Below the pieces are notes generated by a model, which was not told where the DNA came from, made no database searches, and saw nothing but the letters and a program-made list of their open reading frames with translations. A program made the translations under genes and the position numbers. Source: CAVYHJ01 sp963768165 [NCBI: uncultured bacterium] (lineage in GTDB: Bacteria > UBP4 > UBA4092). From it: 64,000 nt of DNA. Location of the stretch: positions 558,001 through 622,000 of the forward strand of contig CAVYHJ010000002.1 of assembly GCA_963768165.1 (NCBI GenBank), in the 5' to 3' direction. Shown here piece by piece: positions 50,932-60,213 of this stretch (positions are counted from its first letter, which is position 1; every line of letters starts with the position of its first letter).

Positions 50932-52271
50932 TGGAAGCGACCAATACCAATATTGTCCAGTTAAAAGACCAGGTTGAAAAAGACGTTCTTGTAGCCATGA
51001 AAAAACCATCCATCGGTTATTGGCTGGGGTTGGCTGTCTGTTTTATCGGTTTTAACATCGGGTTTACCTTATGGGGTTACCAAATCATGAAAGGGATTGG
51101 CGTCGCCGGAAAAAATAATCCCGTGGGTTGGGCGCTCTACATTACCAGTTTTGTTTTTTGGGTCGGTATCGCCCATTCCGGGACATTGATTTCCGCTGTG
51201 CTTTACTTGTTCCGTGCGAAATTCCGCAGCCGGTTTAACCGCTCCGCGGAAGCCATGACCATTTTTGCCATCATGACCGCCGGGTTGTTCCCCATGATTC
51301 ATTTGGGACGTGTCTGGGTTTTCTACTTCTTGATGCCCTACCCGAACCAACGCCATATCTGGATTAATTTCCGCTCTCCATTGGTGTGGGACGTTTTCGC
51401 CGTCTCCACTTATTTCACTATCAGCGCGATTTTCTTTTATATCGGCTTAATCCCTGATTTTGCCATCGCTCGCCGGTACACTACTGGAATTAAAAAAATT
51501 GCCTACAACATTCTGTCCTTTGGTTGGGTGGGTTCGGATCGGCAATGGAAACATTACAACCAGTTGTATATGTTCTTGGCCGCGTTCGCTACCCCGCTCG
51601 TCGTTTCCGTGCATTCCGTAGTCTCTTGGGATTTCGCCATGAGTATTGTTCCGGGTTGGCATACCACCATCTTTGCGCCGTATTTTGTAGCCGGTGCCAT
51701 CCTGTCGGGAACTGCCATGGTTTTTACTTTAATTATCCCTATGCGTAAGTTTTACAAGTTGGATAAAATAATAACCCTGGAACACATGGATCTTCTTGCC
51801 AAAGTTCTTTTATTCACCTCTTTAATCGTCGCCTATTCCTACATTGTTGAATTTTGTCTGGCATTTTATGGGAATAATATTTTTGAATCTGCCATATTTT
51901 CTTACCGCGTATTTGGATATTACAAATATTGTTATTACATTATGATTTCCTGCAATTGTATTTTCCCGCTCTTACTGTTTATCAAAAAACTTCGCAGGAA
52001 TATTAAGTTCCTATTTATCCTCTCGCTGTTGGTCAATGTCGGCATGTACCTGGAACGGTTCGTCATTATCGTCACTTCCCTTTCGCATGATTACGACCCT
52101 TATGCCTGGAGAATTTATAAGCCTACAGTAGTTGACGTCGGGATCGTGATCGGCAGTTTTGCCTGGTTTTTCTTTTATTTCCTGCTCTTTGTAAAATTAT
52201 TGCCGATTATCGCCATAACTGAAGTCAAAGAAGAACTGGAACCTATTCATGGGGAAGGAGGGCACGCATGA
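50931..52271 (+). CDS. actC: Alternative complex III quinol-binding subunit ActC
   Basis: 446 residues, ten TM of the NrfD family. Typical stretches: SGTLISAVLYLFRAKFR, LGRVWVFYFLMPYPNQR and SVHSVVSWDFA. Houses the menaquinol oxidation site. Coupled to actB and actD by overlapping start and stop codons. Confidence 0.95.
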   Translation: MEATNTNIVQLKDQVEKDVLVAMKKPSIGYWLGLAVCFIGFNIGFTLWGYQIMKGIGVAGKNNPVGWALYITSFVFWVGIAHSGTLISAVLYLFRAKFRSRFNRSAEAMTIFAIMTAGLFPMIHLGRVWVFYFLMPYPNQRHIWINFRSPLVWDVFAVSTYFTISAIFFYIGLIPDFAIARRYTTGIKKIAYNILSFGWVGSDRQWKHYNQLYMFLAAFATPLVVSVHSVVSWDFAMSIVPGWHTTIFAPYFVAGAILSGTAMVFTLIIPMRKFYKLDKIITLEHMDLLAKVLLFTSLIVAYSYIVEFCLAFYGNNIFESAIFSYRVFGYYKYCYYIMISCNCIFPLLLFIKKLRRNIKFLFILSLLVNVGMYLERFVIIVTSLSHDYDPYAWRIYKPTVVDVGIVIGSFAWFFFYFLLFVKLLPIIAITEVKEELEPIHGEGGHA

Positions 52272-52708
52272 AACAGGAATTTTGTTTTGATACCTATGAA
52301 GAATTCTTAAAAAAATGGAAGGAAATTGAGAAAAGTAATATTCCCAAAAAGAATATTACCATTTACGCACCTCACCCGGTGCATGGTTTCGACCATCTGG
52401 TCAATCCCAAATCCAGCTTGCTTAAGTTTTTCACCTTATTGGGAGCACTGAGCGGAGCCATCAGTGGTTTGGCATTAACTATTTTTACCGTAGAAAGCTG
52501 GCCTATAGATACCGCGGGAAAACCTTTGATTTCTCTTCCCCCGTTTATCATCATCGGATATGAATTGACTATTTTATTCGGCGGAGTGGTTTCGTTCCTC
52601 GGGTTTTTATTATTATCCCGAATGCCCTCCTATAAAAACTTGATGAGCCAAAAAGATTATGGTAATAAATATGCCATCGTCATTGACGACACAAAGGAAC
52701 CTAACTAA
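52268..52708 (+). CDS. actD: Alternative complex III subunit ActD
   Basis: 146 residues, DUF3341: an N-terminal soluble part with YAPHPVHGFD, then two TM (about 55-75 and 92-115). ATGA overlap with actC. Confidence 0.93.
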   Translation: MKQEFCFDTYEEFLKKWKEIEKSNIPKKNITIYAPHPVHGFDHLVNPKSSLLKFFTLLGALSGAISGLALTIFTVESWPIDTAGKPLISLPPFIIIGYELTILFGGVVSFLGFLLLSRMPSYKNLMSQKDYGNKYAIVIDDTKEPN

Positions 52709-53724
52709 TGAACAACGGTAAATTGATCGGGCTTTCCATTATTATAGGCGGGATTATTGCCGTTATTGATTGTGTTTTCGCCATCGGTCATAGCGCGTCC
52801 TACATTCTGGTCATGACCTTTTGGACAGCTATCACGGAAGGGTGTATCGCGGTAGTGGCGGCAGTCGAAACAGCGGAAGGTTCCTGGATTAAACCCATTA
52901 AAAAACATTTATTATCCCTCTACCCATTGATTTTGCTATTAACGGTAATGTTCTCGTTTATGTATACCAAACTGGATTTATATCCGTGGCATAACATGAA
53001 CGGAAAATGGCTCAATAAGAATTTCTTTATAATTCGGAATGTGGCCGTACTCTTCATCACCTTTCTGGCAGCGCGAAAATATGCCATTGAATCTTTAAAA
53101 GAAAGTGATAATAAAGCGACCTATGCCGTGCTCTATTTATTTGCCTGGGTTCTTTCCCAATCCCTGGTCGCATTCGATTGGGTTATGTCGTTGGAATATC
53201 CCTGGGTCAGCACGTTATTTGGCGGATATTACTTTGTGGAATCCTTTTATCTCGGTGTTGGAGTTTCCGGAGTCGTCCTGTTTGCTATTTCCAAACGGTA
53301 CCCCGCTAAATTTAACGAGTATAAAGAAACCTTAAAAGATACCGGGATTTTAATGCTGGGATGGAGCGTGGTTTGGGTGGGACTCATGTTCGCCCAATTC
53401 TTAACCATCTGGTACGGACATCTCCCGGAAGAATCCGCCTTCTTCATTATGCGCGTCGAACAACCGTATTATAAATGCCTCATGTATAATGTCATCCTCT
53501 TATCGTTTTTTATTCCTTTTGTAGCCTTGATTTTCAACAAAACCAAAAGGAGTCCCTTTGCAGTGGCTGTCATCGCTTTCGTCATCTTTGCGGGAAATAT
53601 TCTCGAACGCCTGGTCATCCTAACCCCCCTAGTCCATATTAATTTCTTCCTGCTTATCATCGAATTTATCGGCATGGCTTTCCTTTTTGTCACCGCCCTC
53701 GACCTTAACAACCCTCAACAGTAG
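52708..53724 (+). CDS. actF: Alternative complex III subunit ActF
   Basis: 338 residues, about ten TM, with FDWVMSLEYPWVSTLFGGYY near the middle, the ActF hallmark. It starts in the actD stop (TAATG). There is no monoheme ActE gene between actD and actF, where it lies in Rhodothermus. A hairpin follows the stop. Confidence 0.93.
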   Translation: MNNGKLIGLSIIIGGIIAVIDCVFAIGHSASYILVMTFWTAITEGCIAVVAAVETAEGSWIKPIKKHLLSLYPLILLLTVMFSFMYTKLDLYPWHNMNGKWLNKNFFIIRNVAVLFITFLAARKYAIESLKESDNKATYAVLYLFAWVLSQSLVAFDWVMSLEYPWVSTLFGGYYFVESFYLGVGVSGVVLFAISKRYPAKFNEYKETLKDTGILMLGWSVVWVGLMFAQFLTIWYGHLPEESAFFIMRVEQPYYKCLMYNVILLSFFIPFVALIFNKTKRSPFAVAVIAFVIFAGNILERLVILTPLVHINFFLLIIEFIGMAFLFVTALDLNNPQQ

Positions 53725-54083
53725 ATTACCGTATCAGGAGTGGAATTGCTTTTTTCAATTCCACTCCTAACCCGATATAACTTATAATTTCCTTGTAACT
53801 TTAATAAAACGAGTCTTCTAAATAATTCTTCTCCATTTGGAGAAAAATAAGTGTCGCCCATGGAGACAATTTATCTCCAATAAAATCAATGATTTTAACA
53901 TAAGCATTTACTTCATTAATGGGATAATTTTGTTTTTCAATTTTGCCAATAGGAAAACTGAAACTGTGAACACTGTCCAGAAATGTAAAAGACTAAGAAT
54001 TGACAAAATTAAGCGTACAATATAGCATGTAAACTATAACAATAAAAAATGAGAGACTAACTTAGAAAGGTGGTATATAAATA
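53725..54083. other. Intergenic region after the complex III operon
   Basis: About 360 AT-rich bases. It contains the hairpin at 53736-53768 and a TTCTCCATTTGGAGAA palindrome near 53827-53843. Nothing else is recognised. Confidence 0.5.
53736..53768. terminator. Hairpin after actF, possible terminator
   Basis: A perfect 13-base stem, AGGAGTGGAATTG and CAATTCCACTCCT, with a CTTTTTT loop. No T-run follows, so termination is uncertain. The core GGAATTG-CAATTCC is shared with 36831-36851 and may be a repeat. Confidence 0.5.
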
Positions 54084-55001
54084 ATGAAATTACGTTTAAA
54101 GCAAAAAATAGCGATTAGCATTATTCTACTGGAACTTTTTCTAATATTAGGATGTGTTACACAAAAAAGTATTATTGCATTTGATGATGGTTATATGATG
54201 AATTCTCATTGGGTAGTTATGCAAAATTCTTCTAAGGTACACGATTTGAGCCTTCTTCTGTTACGCAACTATGCCACCTATGAAATGGAAACAAAGGATA
54301 TGCAAGACGGGCAGAAAAGTAGTCTAGAATTAGGAGGAGCGGTTTATCCTGAGGTTTTATCAAAGGATCAGGGGAATTTTCCTTTAGAACTTTTTGTGTT
54401 TACAAAAGACACGGTTAAACTACACAAGAGCTATCAAGGTGATTTAGAAAGAACACATGGAGAAAACCAATTGCATTGGACAGCGAATGAAAATCGTGTT
54501 CCGCCCTATTTTGGATATTTTGGTTATACAACTCAAGGGATTGTGACGAGCGTTTGGATGACTCGTGATTGTACCCCTCTGGGGAATAATCAAGCACGTA
54601 TCGCTATTACCATTCGGGCAACAAAACCGTATTTAATTCGAGTTTGGAATGTAGGGCAAATCAAGGTGGAACCTGATACGATAACCCCCAAAGGATTAAA
54701 ATTGAGTGATAATGGTGTGCTCTTTTTTAATTATAGCAATCTTGGCAAAACCAGTGAAATTAGTTTTATGGTTTCAGGAATAAAAAAAGGAGAACTTTAT
54801 TATCCTATGACCAATGCGATGCTCTTTGAATCCATACGTTCGAAGAATTTTCCAGAAAAATCCTTAACGGAATTTCGGGGAAAAGCCTGGGAATATGAAT
54901 TTAACTTAAGATCGAAATATGGTTTTAAAATTACTAATCTTGAGAGATGGACAAATGAGGAATATAAATTAAAGGAACTCATTTTTAAAGATAATAAATA
55001 A
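54084..55001 (+). CDS. Lipoprotein of unknown function
   Basis: 305 residues with a lipoprotein signal: hydrophobic stretch then LILGC (C24). AAAGGTGG ribosome site. The rest is rich in beta strands (ARIAITIRATKPYLIRVWNV, GVLFFNYSNLGKTSEISFMV). No family recognised. The coding DNA is AT-rich relative to the complex III genes. It stands alone, convergent with the decayed epimerase. Confidence 0.6.
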   Translation: MKLRLKQKIAISIILLELFLILGCVTQKSIIAFDDGYMMNSHWVVMQNSSKVHDLSLLLLRNYATYEMETKDMQDGQKSSLELGGAVYPEVLSKDQGNFPLELFVFTKDTVKLHKSYQGDLERTHGENQLHWTANENRVPPYFGYFGYTTQGIVTSVWMTRDCTPLGNNQARIAITIRATKPYLIRVWNVGQIKVEPDTITPKGLKLSDNGVLFFNYSNLGKTSEISFMVSGIKKGELYYPMTNAMLFESIRSKNFPEKSLTEFRGKAWEYEFNLRSKYGFKITNLERWTNEEYKLKELIFKDNK

Positions 55002-55011
55002 TCAATATCTA

Positions 55012-55303
55012 TTAGCTTTTACCTTTGATCATTTTTCGCAACATATTTTCAATCGGTGTTAGCTTAACCATGTAGGTATTGGCTACTACGCTTGAATCAC
55101 AGATATAATCATGGGTGAGGATATAGAGTTCATCGGAACTCATGATACTTGTCCTCTAATATTCTTGTCGAGTATCGGGAGTTACAGATTCCACAGGCAC
55201 AAATACTTTCTGGCACTTCACACCCACAATCTTCGACACCGTATTAATCAATTGATTGTAAGACATAGGTTCCGATCCGTCTAAATCAAAAATGCGGTTG
55301 GTG
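55012..55303 (-). pseudogene. Decayed 3' fragment of an NAD-epimerase gene
   Basis: Minus-strand translation TNRIFDLDGSEPMSYNQLIN through VPVESVTPD, then a stop, then MSSDELYILTHDYICDSS. It matches the last third of the intact gene at 57835-58740. A 27-base insertion (about 55147-55175, with GATACT/AGTATC ends) breaks it, bringing a TAG at 55156-55158 while keeping the frame. The 5' two thirds are missing, replaced by the end of the DUF2961 gene. Confidence 0.85.
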
Positions 55304-55308
55304 CTACC

Positions 55309-57756
55309 TTATTCAAACTTTAAAAATAGTTCCCTTGGAACAGCAGTTGGTTGAGGTTGGCCGAGGAGTACCCAATCAGACGGGTTGGATTGATTGCCGT
55401 TTTCATCCACGGCAATAATTTGATAATACTCGCCACTATTTGGGGGGTAATTGTCATCGAGTATAAAATCCGTGGTTTCACAAATCAGTTCAACGCTATT
55501 GGACAGTATGAATGGATTTAAACACCGGTACACCAGATATTGTGTAACCGCAATATTATCCTCGCTTTCTTTCCACATGAGAATATTTTCCGTGGAGGTA
55601 GATAAACCAGACACCCAATTGGGCGGGGTGGGAGGTTGGGTATCCTGACTGAATGGCTCAACCACGGAAAATACCTTATAGCGATATTCGGTCCAATAAG
55701 TATCCGAACTGTCATTTTCCAAAGTAATTTTCAAACTGGTTTTCCCGTTGGTATATTCCGCGGGGATAAAATATTCATCTTCCAACCAGCGCGCGTAGGA
55801 ATTCGTCAATGCCGAATACCAATACCCTATTTCCGAATCGTTGACAAAGAGCAAAGCACCCTGTTTACCCATTCCCTGGTCGGAACGGCGGCGCAGAATC
55901 ACTCCCTGATTATTGGGGTTAATCGTTACATAAAACTCGGAAGAACCCAAAGTTTCCCGGCCTTCATCGAAAACATAGGTTGGATCGGTGACTTCCAAGG
56001 AATCTCCTTCAAAGGAATATTTTTCAATTCCCGTCGAACCGGTATTGCGACCTGTATATAAATGTGCTGATTCGGACGAAAAATCACCCATATCAACGAC
56101 ATCCGTCATTTCCAGAGTATAGTTATCCTGCTGATAATAATAGACCACACTGGAATAAACCCCGGGAACATCGTCATCCTGAAATCCGTGTTCTATACTA
56201 AAACGAATATGGGAATGATAAATGGGAGCGTCCGGGAACTGCAACCGATAAGCGCCAAATCTCCACCATGTGGTAGAAGTGCTGGTAGTAAGCGGGAGGG
56301 AGAGTGCGGCGTCGGGAAATCCGCTTCGCTCCATTCCCGACGCATAGTTGCTTACAGTGTCCGGCAAAGGAGGGAGATATTCGACTTCAAAATTTTGTAA
56401 TCCATTCGCCGGTAGATTGAAGGGGACAATTTCATTATTTACAGTAAAATACCACCCGCCGTTGAAATAATCTTCGGTTCCGGTACCATGAATGGCTGGG
56501 GAGCGGGAATCATCCAAAAAGACTTTTTCATCCCCTTCCAGTTCGCCAGCCAACCCGTCATTGGCGGAATTTGACATGTCCATGGTTGCACCCAAAAGTT
56601 TACCTGTCCCATAGGAATCGAGAATTAAATAATCTTGTCCAGGAGTCGTGGGGTCTTCGCGATGGTAGGTGGCATGAAAATAACCGGCTTTTTGCTGGTT
56701 GTAAATAGTTTGTTGGCTATAAATGATTTCGTAGGACATATTACCTGGAGATGAATTTAAAGGATTTTGCAGTATCATCTTTACCCCGGACCAAAATGGC
56801 ATTGGGTAATAACAATAATAGTGGCCTTGAGTATCCTGACCTAAAAATAAAGACCGGATTCCTACTGTATCTACGGCAGTCCCGAAAAAAGGTCCTAATG
56901 GGGCATCCACGGATGCGATGGTTGAATTATCCCAATATATCTGTAAACGCAGAGACGTGAGAACAGATTCAGTGGGTGTGCCATTCTGAAAAAGAAATCT
57001 AATACTGGTAAGATAACCGGAATCGGCTTTCTCCAGGAGAGTGAAAGTAGAGTTGGCATTGACCGTGACCGAATTTGAAATAGTGACATTTCCATACGTT
57101 GATTTCGGGTCGTTTCCTACGGCATTCCAAAGTTGTTGAACCGTGGAAACATCCATCGCCGGATTAAACGGCGTTATTGGGACACTGGGATCGTATTTAT
57201 AAAAAGTTACCTGGTAATAGACAAACATGGAGGTGTCGTTAATCCAGATTTTACAATGGTTATTGAAAGGGATGGGAACATAAGAAATATACCCGCCGTG
57301 GGAGGTTGTGAAATCGGCAACGAGGGGATAGAGAAAGGGCGAGGTTGTTCCATCAAAACACTGATGGATATTCAAATCCAATACAGCTGTATCTGAATCC
57401 ACATAAACCCGGATGCGTCCGTAGGAATCGAATGAATTGGTCGGATACCACGTCATCCATAACCTTGCCACGGCACCCGGACCATATTCATCAAAAATCA
57501 CATAGCCGCTATTTTCGGAATAAAGGTAATTCCCGTAATCATGGTCCCCGCCGGTTCGGTCAAAGGAAGACCGCTGTAACACTTTTACACCCGTCGGAAT
57601 ATTTGGCAAATCCTCGAACTGAGTTAAGTTATCAAGTCCGATAGGATAGTCGGGAACGGTAGCGAACGACTGAGAACAACTGAAAATAGTTACGCATACC
57701 GGTAGTATTCCCTTTAACAGGAATTTAGAAAAATCACAAAAACGGCTAAATACCAT
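55309..57756 (-). CDS. Secreted DUF2961 protein
   Basis: 815 residues with a signal peptide (LLKGILPVCVTIFSCSQSFA). DUF2961 features: SSFDRTGGDHDYGNYL near the start, GPGAVARLWMTW and HGTGTEDYFNGGWYF near residue 420. This family is related to phage-capsid-like beta-sandwich glycoside hydrolases that act on glucans or arabinans. A C-terminal fibronectin-III-like region follows (about residues 715-800). Residues 472-483 (ASGMERSGFPDA) are encoded by a palindromic element at 56309-56343, inserted in frame. The gene lies between an epimerase gene and its decayed copy. The C-terminal end abuts the fragment, so the final residues may be altered. Confidence 0.8.
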   Translation of the reverse strand: MVFSRFCDFSKFLLKGILPVCVTIFSCSQSFATVPDYPIGLDNLTQFEDLPNIPTGVKVLQRSSFDRTGGDHDYGNYLYSENSGYVIFDEYGPGAVARLWMTWYPTNSFDSYGRIRVYVDSDTAVLDLNIHQCFDGTTSPFLYPLVADFTTSHGGYISYVPIPFNNHCKIWINDTSMFVYYQVTFYKYDPSVPITPFNPAMDVSTVQQLWNAVGNDPKSTYGNVTISNSVTVNANSTFTLLEKADSGYLTSIRFLFQNGTPTESVLTSLRLQIYWDNSTIASVDAPLGPFFGTAVDTVGIRSLFLGQDTQGHYYCYYPMPFWSGVKMILQNPLNSSPGNMSYEIIYSQQTIYNQQKAGYFHATYHREDPTTPGQDYLILDSYGTGKLLGATMDMSNSANDGLAGELEGDEKVFLDDSRSPAIHGTGTEDYFNGGWYFTVNNEIVPFNLPANGLQNFEVEYLPPLPDTVSNYASGMERSGFPDAALSLPLTTSTSTTWWRFGAYRLQFPDAPIYHSHIRFSIEHGFQDDDVPGVYSSVVYYYQQDNYTLEMTDVVDMGDFSSESAHLYTGRNTGSTGIEKYSFEGDSLEVTDPTYVFDEGRETLGSSEFYVTINPNNQGVILRRRSDQGMGKQGALLFVNDSEIGYWYSALTNSYARWLEDEYFIPAEYTNGKTSLKITLENDSSDTYWTEYRYKVFSVVEPFSQDTQPPTPPNWVSGLSTSTENILMWKESEDNIAVTQYLVYRCLNPFILSNSVELICETTDFILDDNYPPNSGEYYQIIAVDENGNQSNPSDWVLLGQPQPTAVPRELFLKFE
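56309..56343. repeat. Palindromic element inserted in frame in the DUF2961 gene
   Basis: Arms GCGTCGGGAA and TTCCCGACGC with a TCCGCTTCGCTCCA centre. Minus-strand translation ASGMERSGFPDA. Confidence 0.8.
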
Positions 57757-57834
57757 AATTAAATAATAATACTCTTTTACCCATAATTGATTACAAATCT
57801 ATTTTGAATTAAAGCAAGTATCATTTGTTCTTTT

Positions 57835-58740
57835 TCATACTTTGAGACTTGATTTTATGATTTTAGCAAATGCTTGTGGAATTGAAGTTAACGGTATCCC
57901 ATAGGCTTTAGCAACAATGGAAGAATCACAGATATAGTCGTGGGTGAGGATATAGAGTTCATCGGAACTCATGATGTCGGGAGTTACGGATTCAACAGGG
58001 ACAAACACTTTCTTACACTTCACCCCCACAATCTCTACCACCGTATCAATTAATTGGTTATAAGACATGGGTTCCGGTCCACCTAAATCGAAAATACGGT
58101 TGGTAATAGTTTGAGAAATAGCGGCACGGTAAAATAATTCAAGAAAGTCTTCAATGTAAACCGGCTGCATTTTATATTCCCCAGTACCGTAGACTTTGAT
58201 TTCTCCTGTCTTAACCTGCCGGACTAATTCCATCGTGAAGTAATCTCCCGGACCGAGAACGAAAGACGGACGAAAGATAATATATTCCAATCCTGATTTC
58301 TGGATAATTTGTTCTGCCTGCCATTTAGCGCGAAAATGACCGATTAAAGCATCAGATTCAACTCCCAGACCGCTCACATAAATAACACGTTTCACTCCCG
58401 CTCTCTTTGCCGCTTCGACAACATTCCGTGTCCCTTGGATAATGACCTTTTCATACGTTAAATCTCCTTCCTCCGCAATAATCGCCACAAGGTGAATAAT
58501 AACATCTACACCACTAAACGCGCTTTGCAGGGAAGAGACATCAGACACATCCCCCAATTTAATTATAGCCGGTGTGCCTTTAAACATTTCTCCCTTTTTC
58601 TCATTCCGCACAATCGTGTAAATCCTCGATAAACACGTTCGAGGGCTCAATGATTCTTTGATTAATTTGGGAATCAAGTGGGAACCGATAAATCCGTTGG
58701 CACCGGTAACGGCAATAGATAATTTTGAATTATCAGGCAT
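57835..58740 (-). CDS. NAD-dependent epimerase/dehydratase (NDUFA9-like SDR)
   Basis: 301 residues: N-terminal Rossmann motif VTGANGFIGSHL, then GDVSDVSSLQSAFSGVDVIIHL and FRPSFVLGPGDYF. This is the atypical extended SDR family of complex I NDUFA9-like and sugar epimerases. The classic YxxxK pair is not evident, as in the atypical members. Starts two bases after the queC stop. Substrate unknown. Confidence 0.85.
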   Translation of the reverse strand: MPDNSKLSIAVTGANGFIGSHLIPKLIKESLSPRTCLSRIYTIVRNEKKGEMFKGTPAIIKLGDVSDVSSLQSAFSGVDVIIHLVAIIAEEGDLTYEKVIIQGTRNVVEAAKRAGVKRVIYVSGLGVESDALIGHFRAKWQAEQIIQKSGLEYIIFRPSFVLGPGDYFTMELVRQVKTGEIKVYGTGEYKMQPVYIEDFLELFYRAAISQTITNRIFDLGGPEPMSYNQLIDTVVEIVGVKCKKVFVPVESVTPDIMSSDELYILTHDYICDSSIVAKAYGIPLTSIPQAFAKIIKSSLKV

Positions 58741-58742
58741 GA

Positions 58743-59405
58743 TTAATCAATCGCATCCGCATAAGTAATCGGGTCGACAATACCCAATTGTGCAAAAGCG
58801 GATAATCGAGCCTGACAACTCCGGCACTTCCCGCAAGCGGGCGGATCGTCGTTGTAACAACTCCAGGTAAGTTCCAGAGGAGCTTTTAAATCTCGTGCCA
58901 TTTGCAAGATTTCAGAATGTTTTTTGTCAATCAGCGGCGTGAGGATACTAATGGGCTGACCCACCACACCGGAACGAGTGCCGAATTTCAGGATTTGATT
59001 CATCATGGTATAAAATTCTTTTCGCGCATCGGGTAAATCCAAACCGTCTTCTTTGGTGGAACCGGATATGATTTGGTTGGCACCGATAGATTCTGCGAAC
59101 CCGGCGGCAATAGAATAAAAAATGGCATTGCGCGCAGGTAGGTAATCCATAGAAACCGGTTTTTTATCTTTCCCGGAAGAGGCGATGGAGGGATGGACTG
59201 TGAAAGAATCATAGAAAGGCAGTTTGATGATATTATGAGTTGCGATACCGGAACACTTGGCTATATCTCTGGACGCTTGCATATCCATACGGCTCACTTG
59301 TTTGGCGTCAAACGTCAACGCAGTAACATCCCAGCCTTCCTGAAGAGCCCAGTAAAAAGCCGTTGTTGAATCCAACCCGCCGGATAATAACACAATGGTT
59401 TTCAT
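58743..59405 (-). CDS. queC: 7-cyano-7-deazaguanine synthase
   Basis: 220 residues: PP-loop LLSGGLDSTTAFYWALQEGW and the C-terminal zinc site ACGKCRSC preceded by a Cys in WSCYNDDPP. Converts carboxy-deazaguanine to preQ0 for queuosine tRNA modification (or 7-deazaguanine DNA). No other que genes in the window. Divergent from the LOG gene. Confidence 0.94.
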   Translation of the reverse strand: MKTIVLLSGGLDSTTAFYWALQEGWDVTALTFDAKQVSRMDMQASRDIAKCSGIATHNIIKLPFYDSFTVHPSIASSGKDKKPVSMDYLPARNAIFYSIAAGFAESIGANQIISGSTKEDGLDLPDARKEFYTMMNQILKFGTRSGVVGQPISILTPLIDKKHSEILQMARDLKAPLELTWSCYNDDPPACGKCRSCQARLSAFAQLGIVDPITYADAID

Positions 59406-59496
59406 ACTCGTGATAGAAAAAGTATTATACCACCGCTATTCCGGGAATGAATAATTTCAGGTAGAATAAACGTTCCGTGAATTAGAAAGGATTTAT

Positions 59497-60207
59497 ATGG
59501 TAAATAATAAATTGAAAAAGAATAATAGCCTTAAAGTGGATGCCATGCTTCAAAAATCGGATTTTACGACTGAGGATACCTGGCGTATCTTCCGTATTAT
59601 GGCGGAGTTTGTGGAAGGATTTGAACTGCTTTCCAAAGTAGGATTTGCGGTCTCTATTTTTGGTTCCGCGCGTGTCCGGCCTGGCGACTCGGAATATGAA
59701 AAAGCAGTACAAATTGCCAAAGGATTGGCAAAAGAGGGATTTACCGTGATTACCGGAGGCGGTCCCGGTATTATGGAAGCCGGTAACAAGGGCGCCTCCC
59801 TGGCCAAAGGTGAATCCATTGGGTTAAATATCCAATTGCCTATGGAGCAATATCCCAATCCCTATGCAACGATGGAAATGAACTTTCATTATTTTTTCGT
59901 ACGCAAGGTTATGTTCGTAAAATATGCCGATGCTTTTATCATTATGCCGGGCGGATTTGGTACCCTGGATGAATTTTTCGAATCCATCACCTTGATTCAA
60001 ACCAAAAAGATAAATCATTTCCCGGTCATATTGGTAGACAGCAAATATTGGAAACCGCTCTTGGATTGGTTGAAAAATACCGTGATGGCACAAGGGAATA
60101 TTTCCAAAGAAGACTTGGACTTATTCAAAGTGGTGGATGACCCGAAAGAAGTCGTGAGGGAAATCGTTAAGTTTTATAAAACCTCAAAAAAGTCTTTGAA
60201 AAAATAA
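59497..60207 (+). CDS. LOG-family nucleoside monophosphate phosphoribohydrolase
   Basis: 236 residues, TIGR00730 family. Motifs ITGGGPGIMEAGNKGA and PGGFGTLDEFFE form the active site. AAAGGA precedes the ATG. Members cleave AMP or cytokinin riboside monophosphate to ribose phosphate and base; the cellular role in this bacterium is unknown. Ends seven bases from the convergent glycosyltransferase. Confidence 0.9.
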   Translation: MVNNKLKKNNSLKVDAMLQKSDFTTEDTWRIFRIMAEFVEGFELLSKVGFAVSIFGSARVRPGDSEYEKAVQIAKGLAKEGFTVITGGGPGIMEAGNKGASLAKGESIGLNIQLPMEQYPNPYATMEMNFHYFFVRKVMFVKYADAFIIMPGGFGTLDEFFESITLIQTKKINHFPVILVDSKYWKPLLDWLKNTVMAQGNISKEDLDLFKVVDDPKEVVREIVKFYKTSKKSLKK

Positions 60208-60213
60208 CTTATC

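Noticed and set aside
59406-59496. preQ1 riboswitch upstream of queC
   Set aside because: The 91-base divergent spacer shows no pseudoknot-like pattern of the preQ1 class; it probably only holds two promoters.
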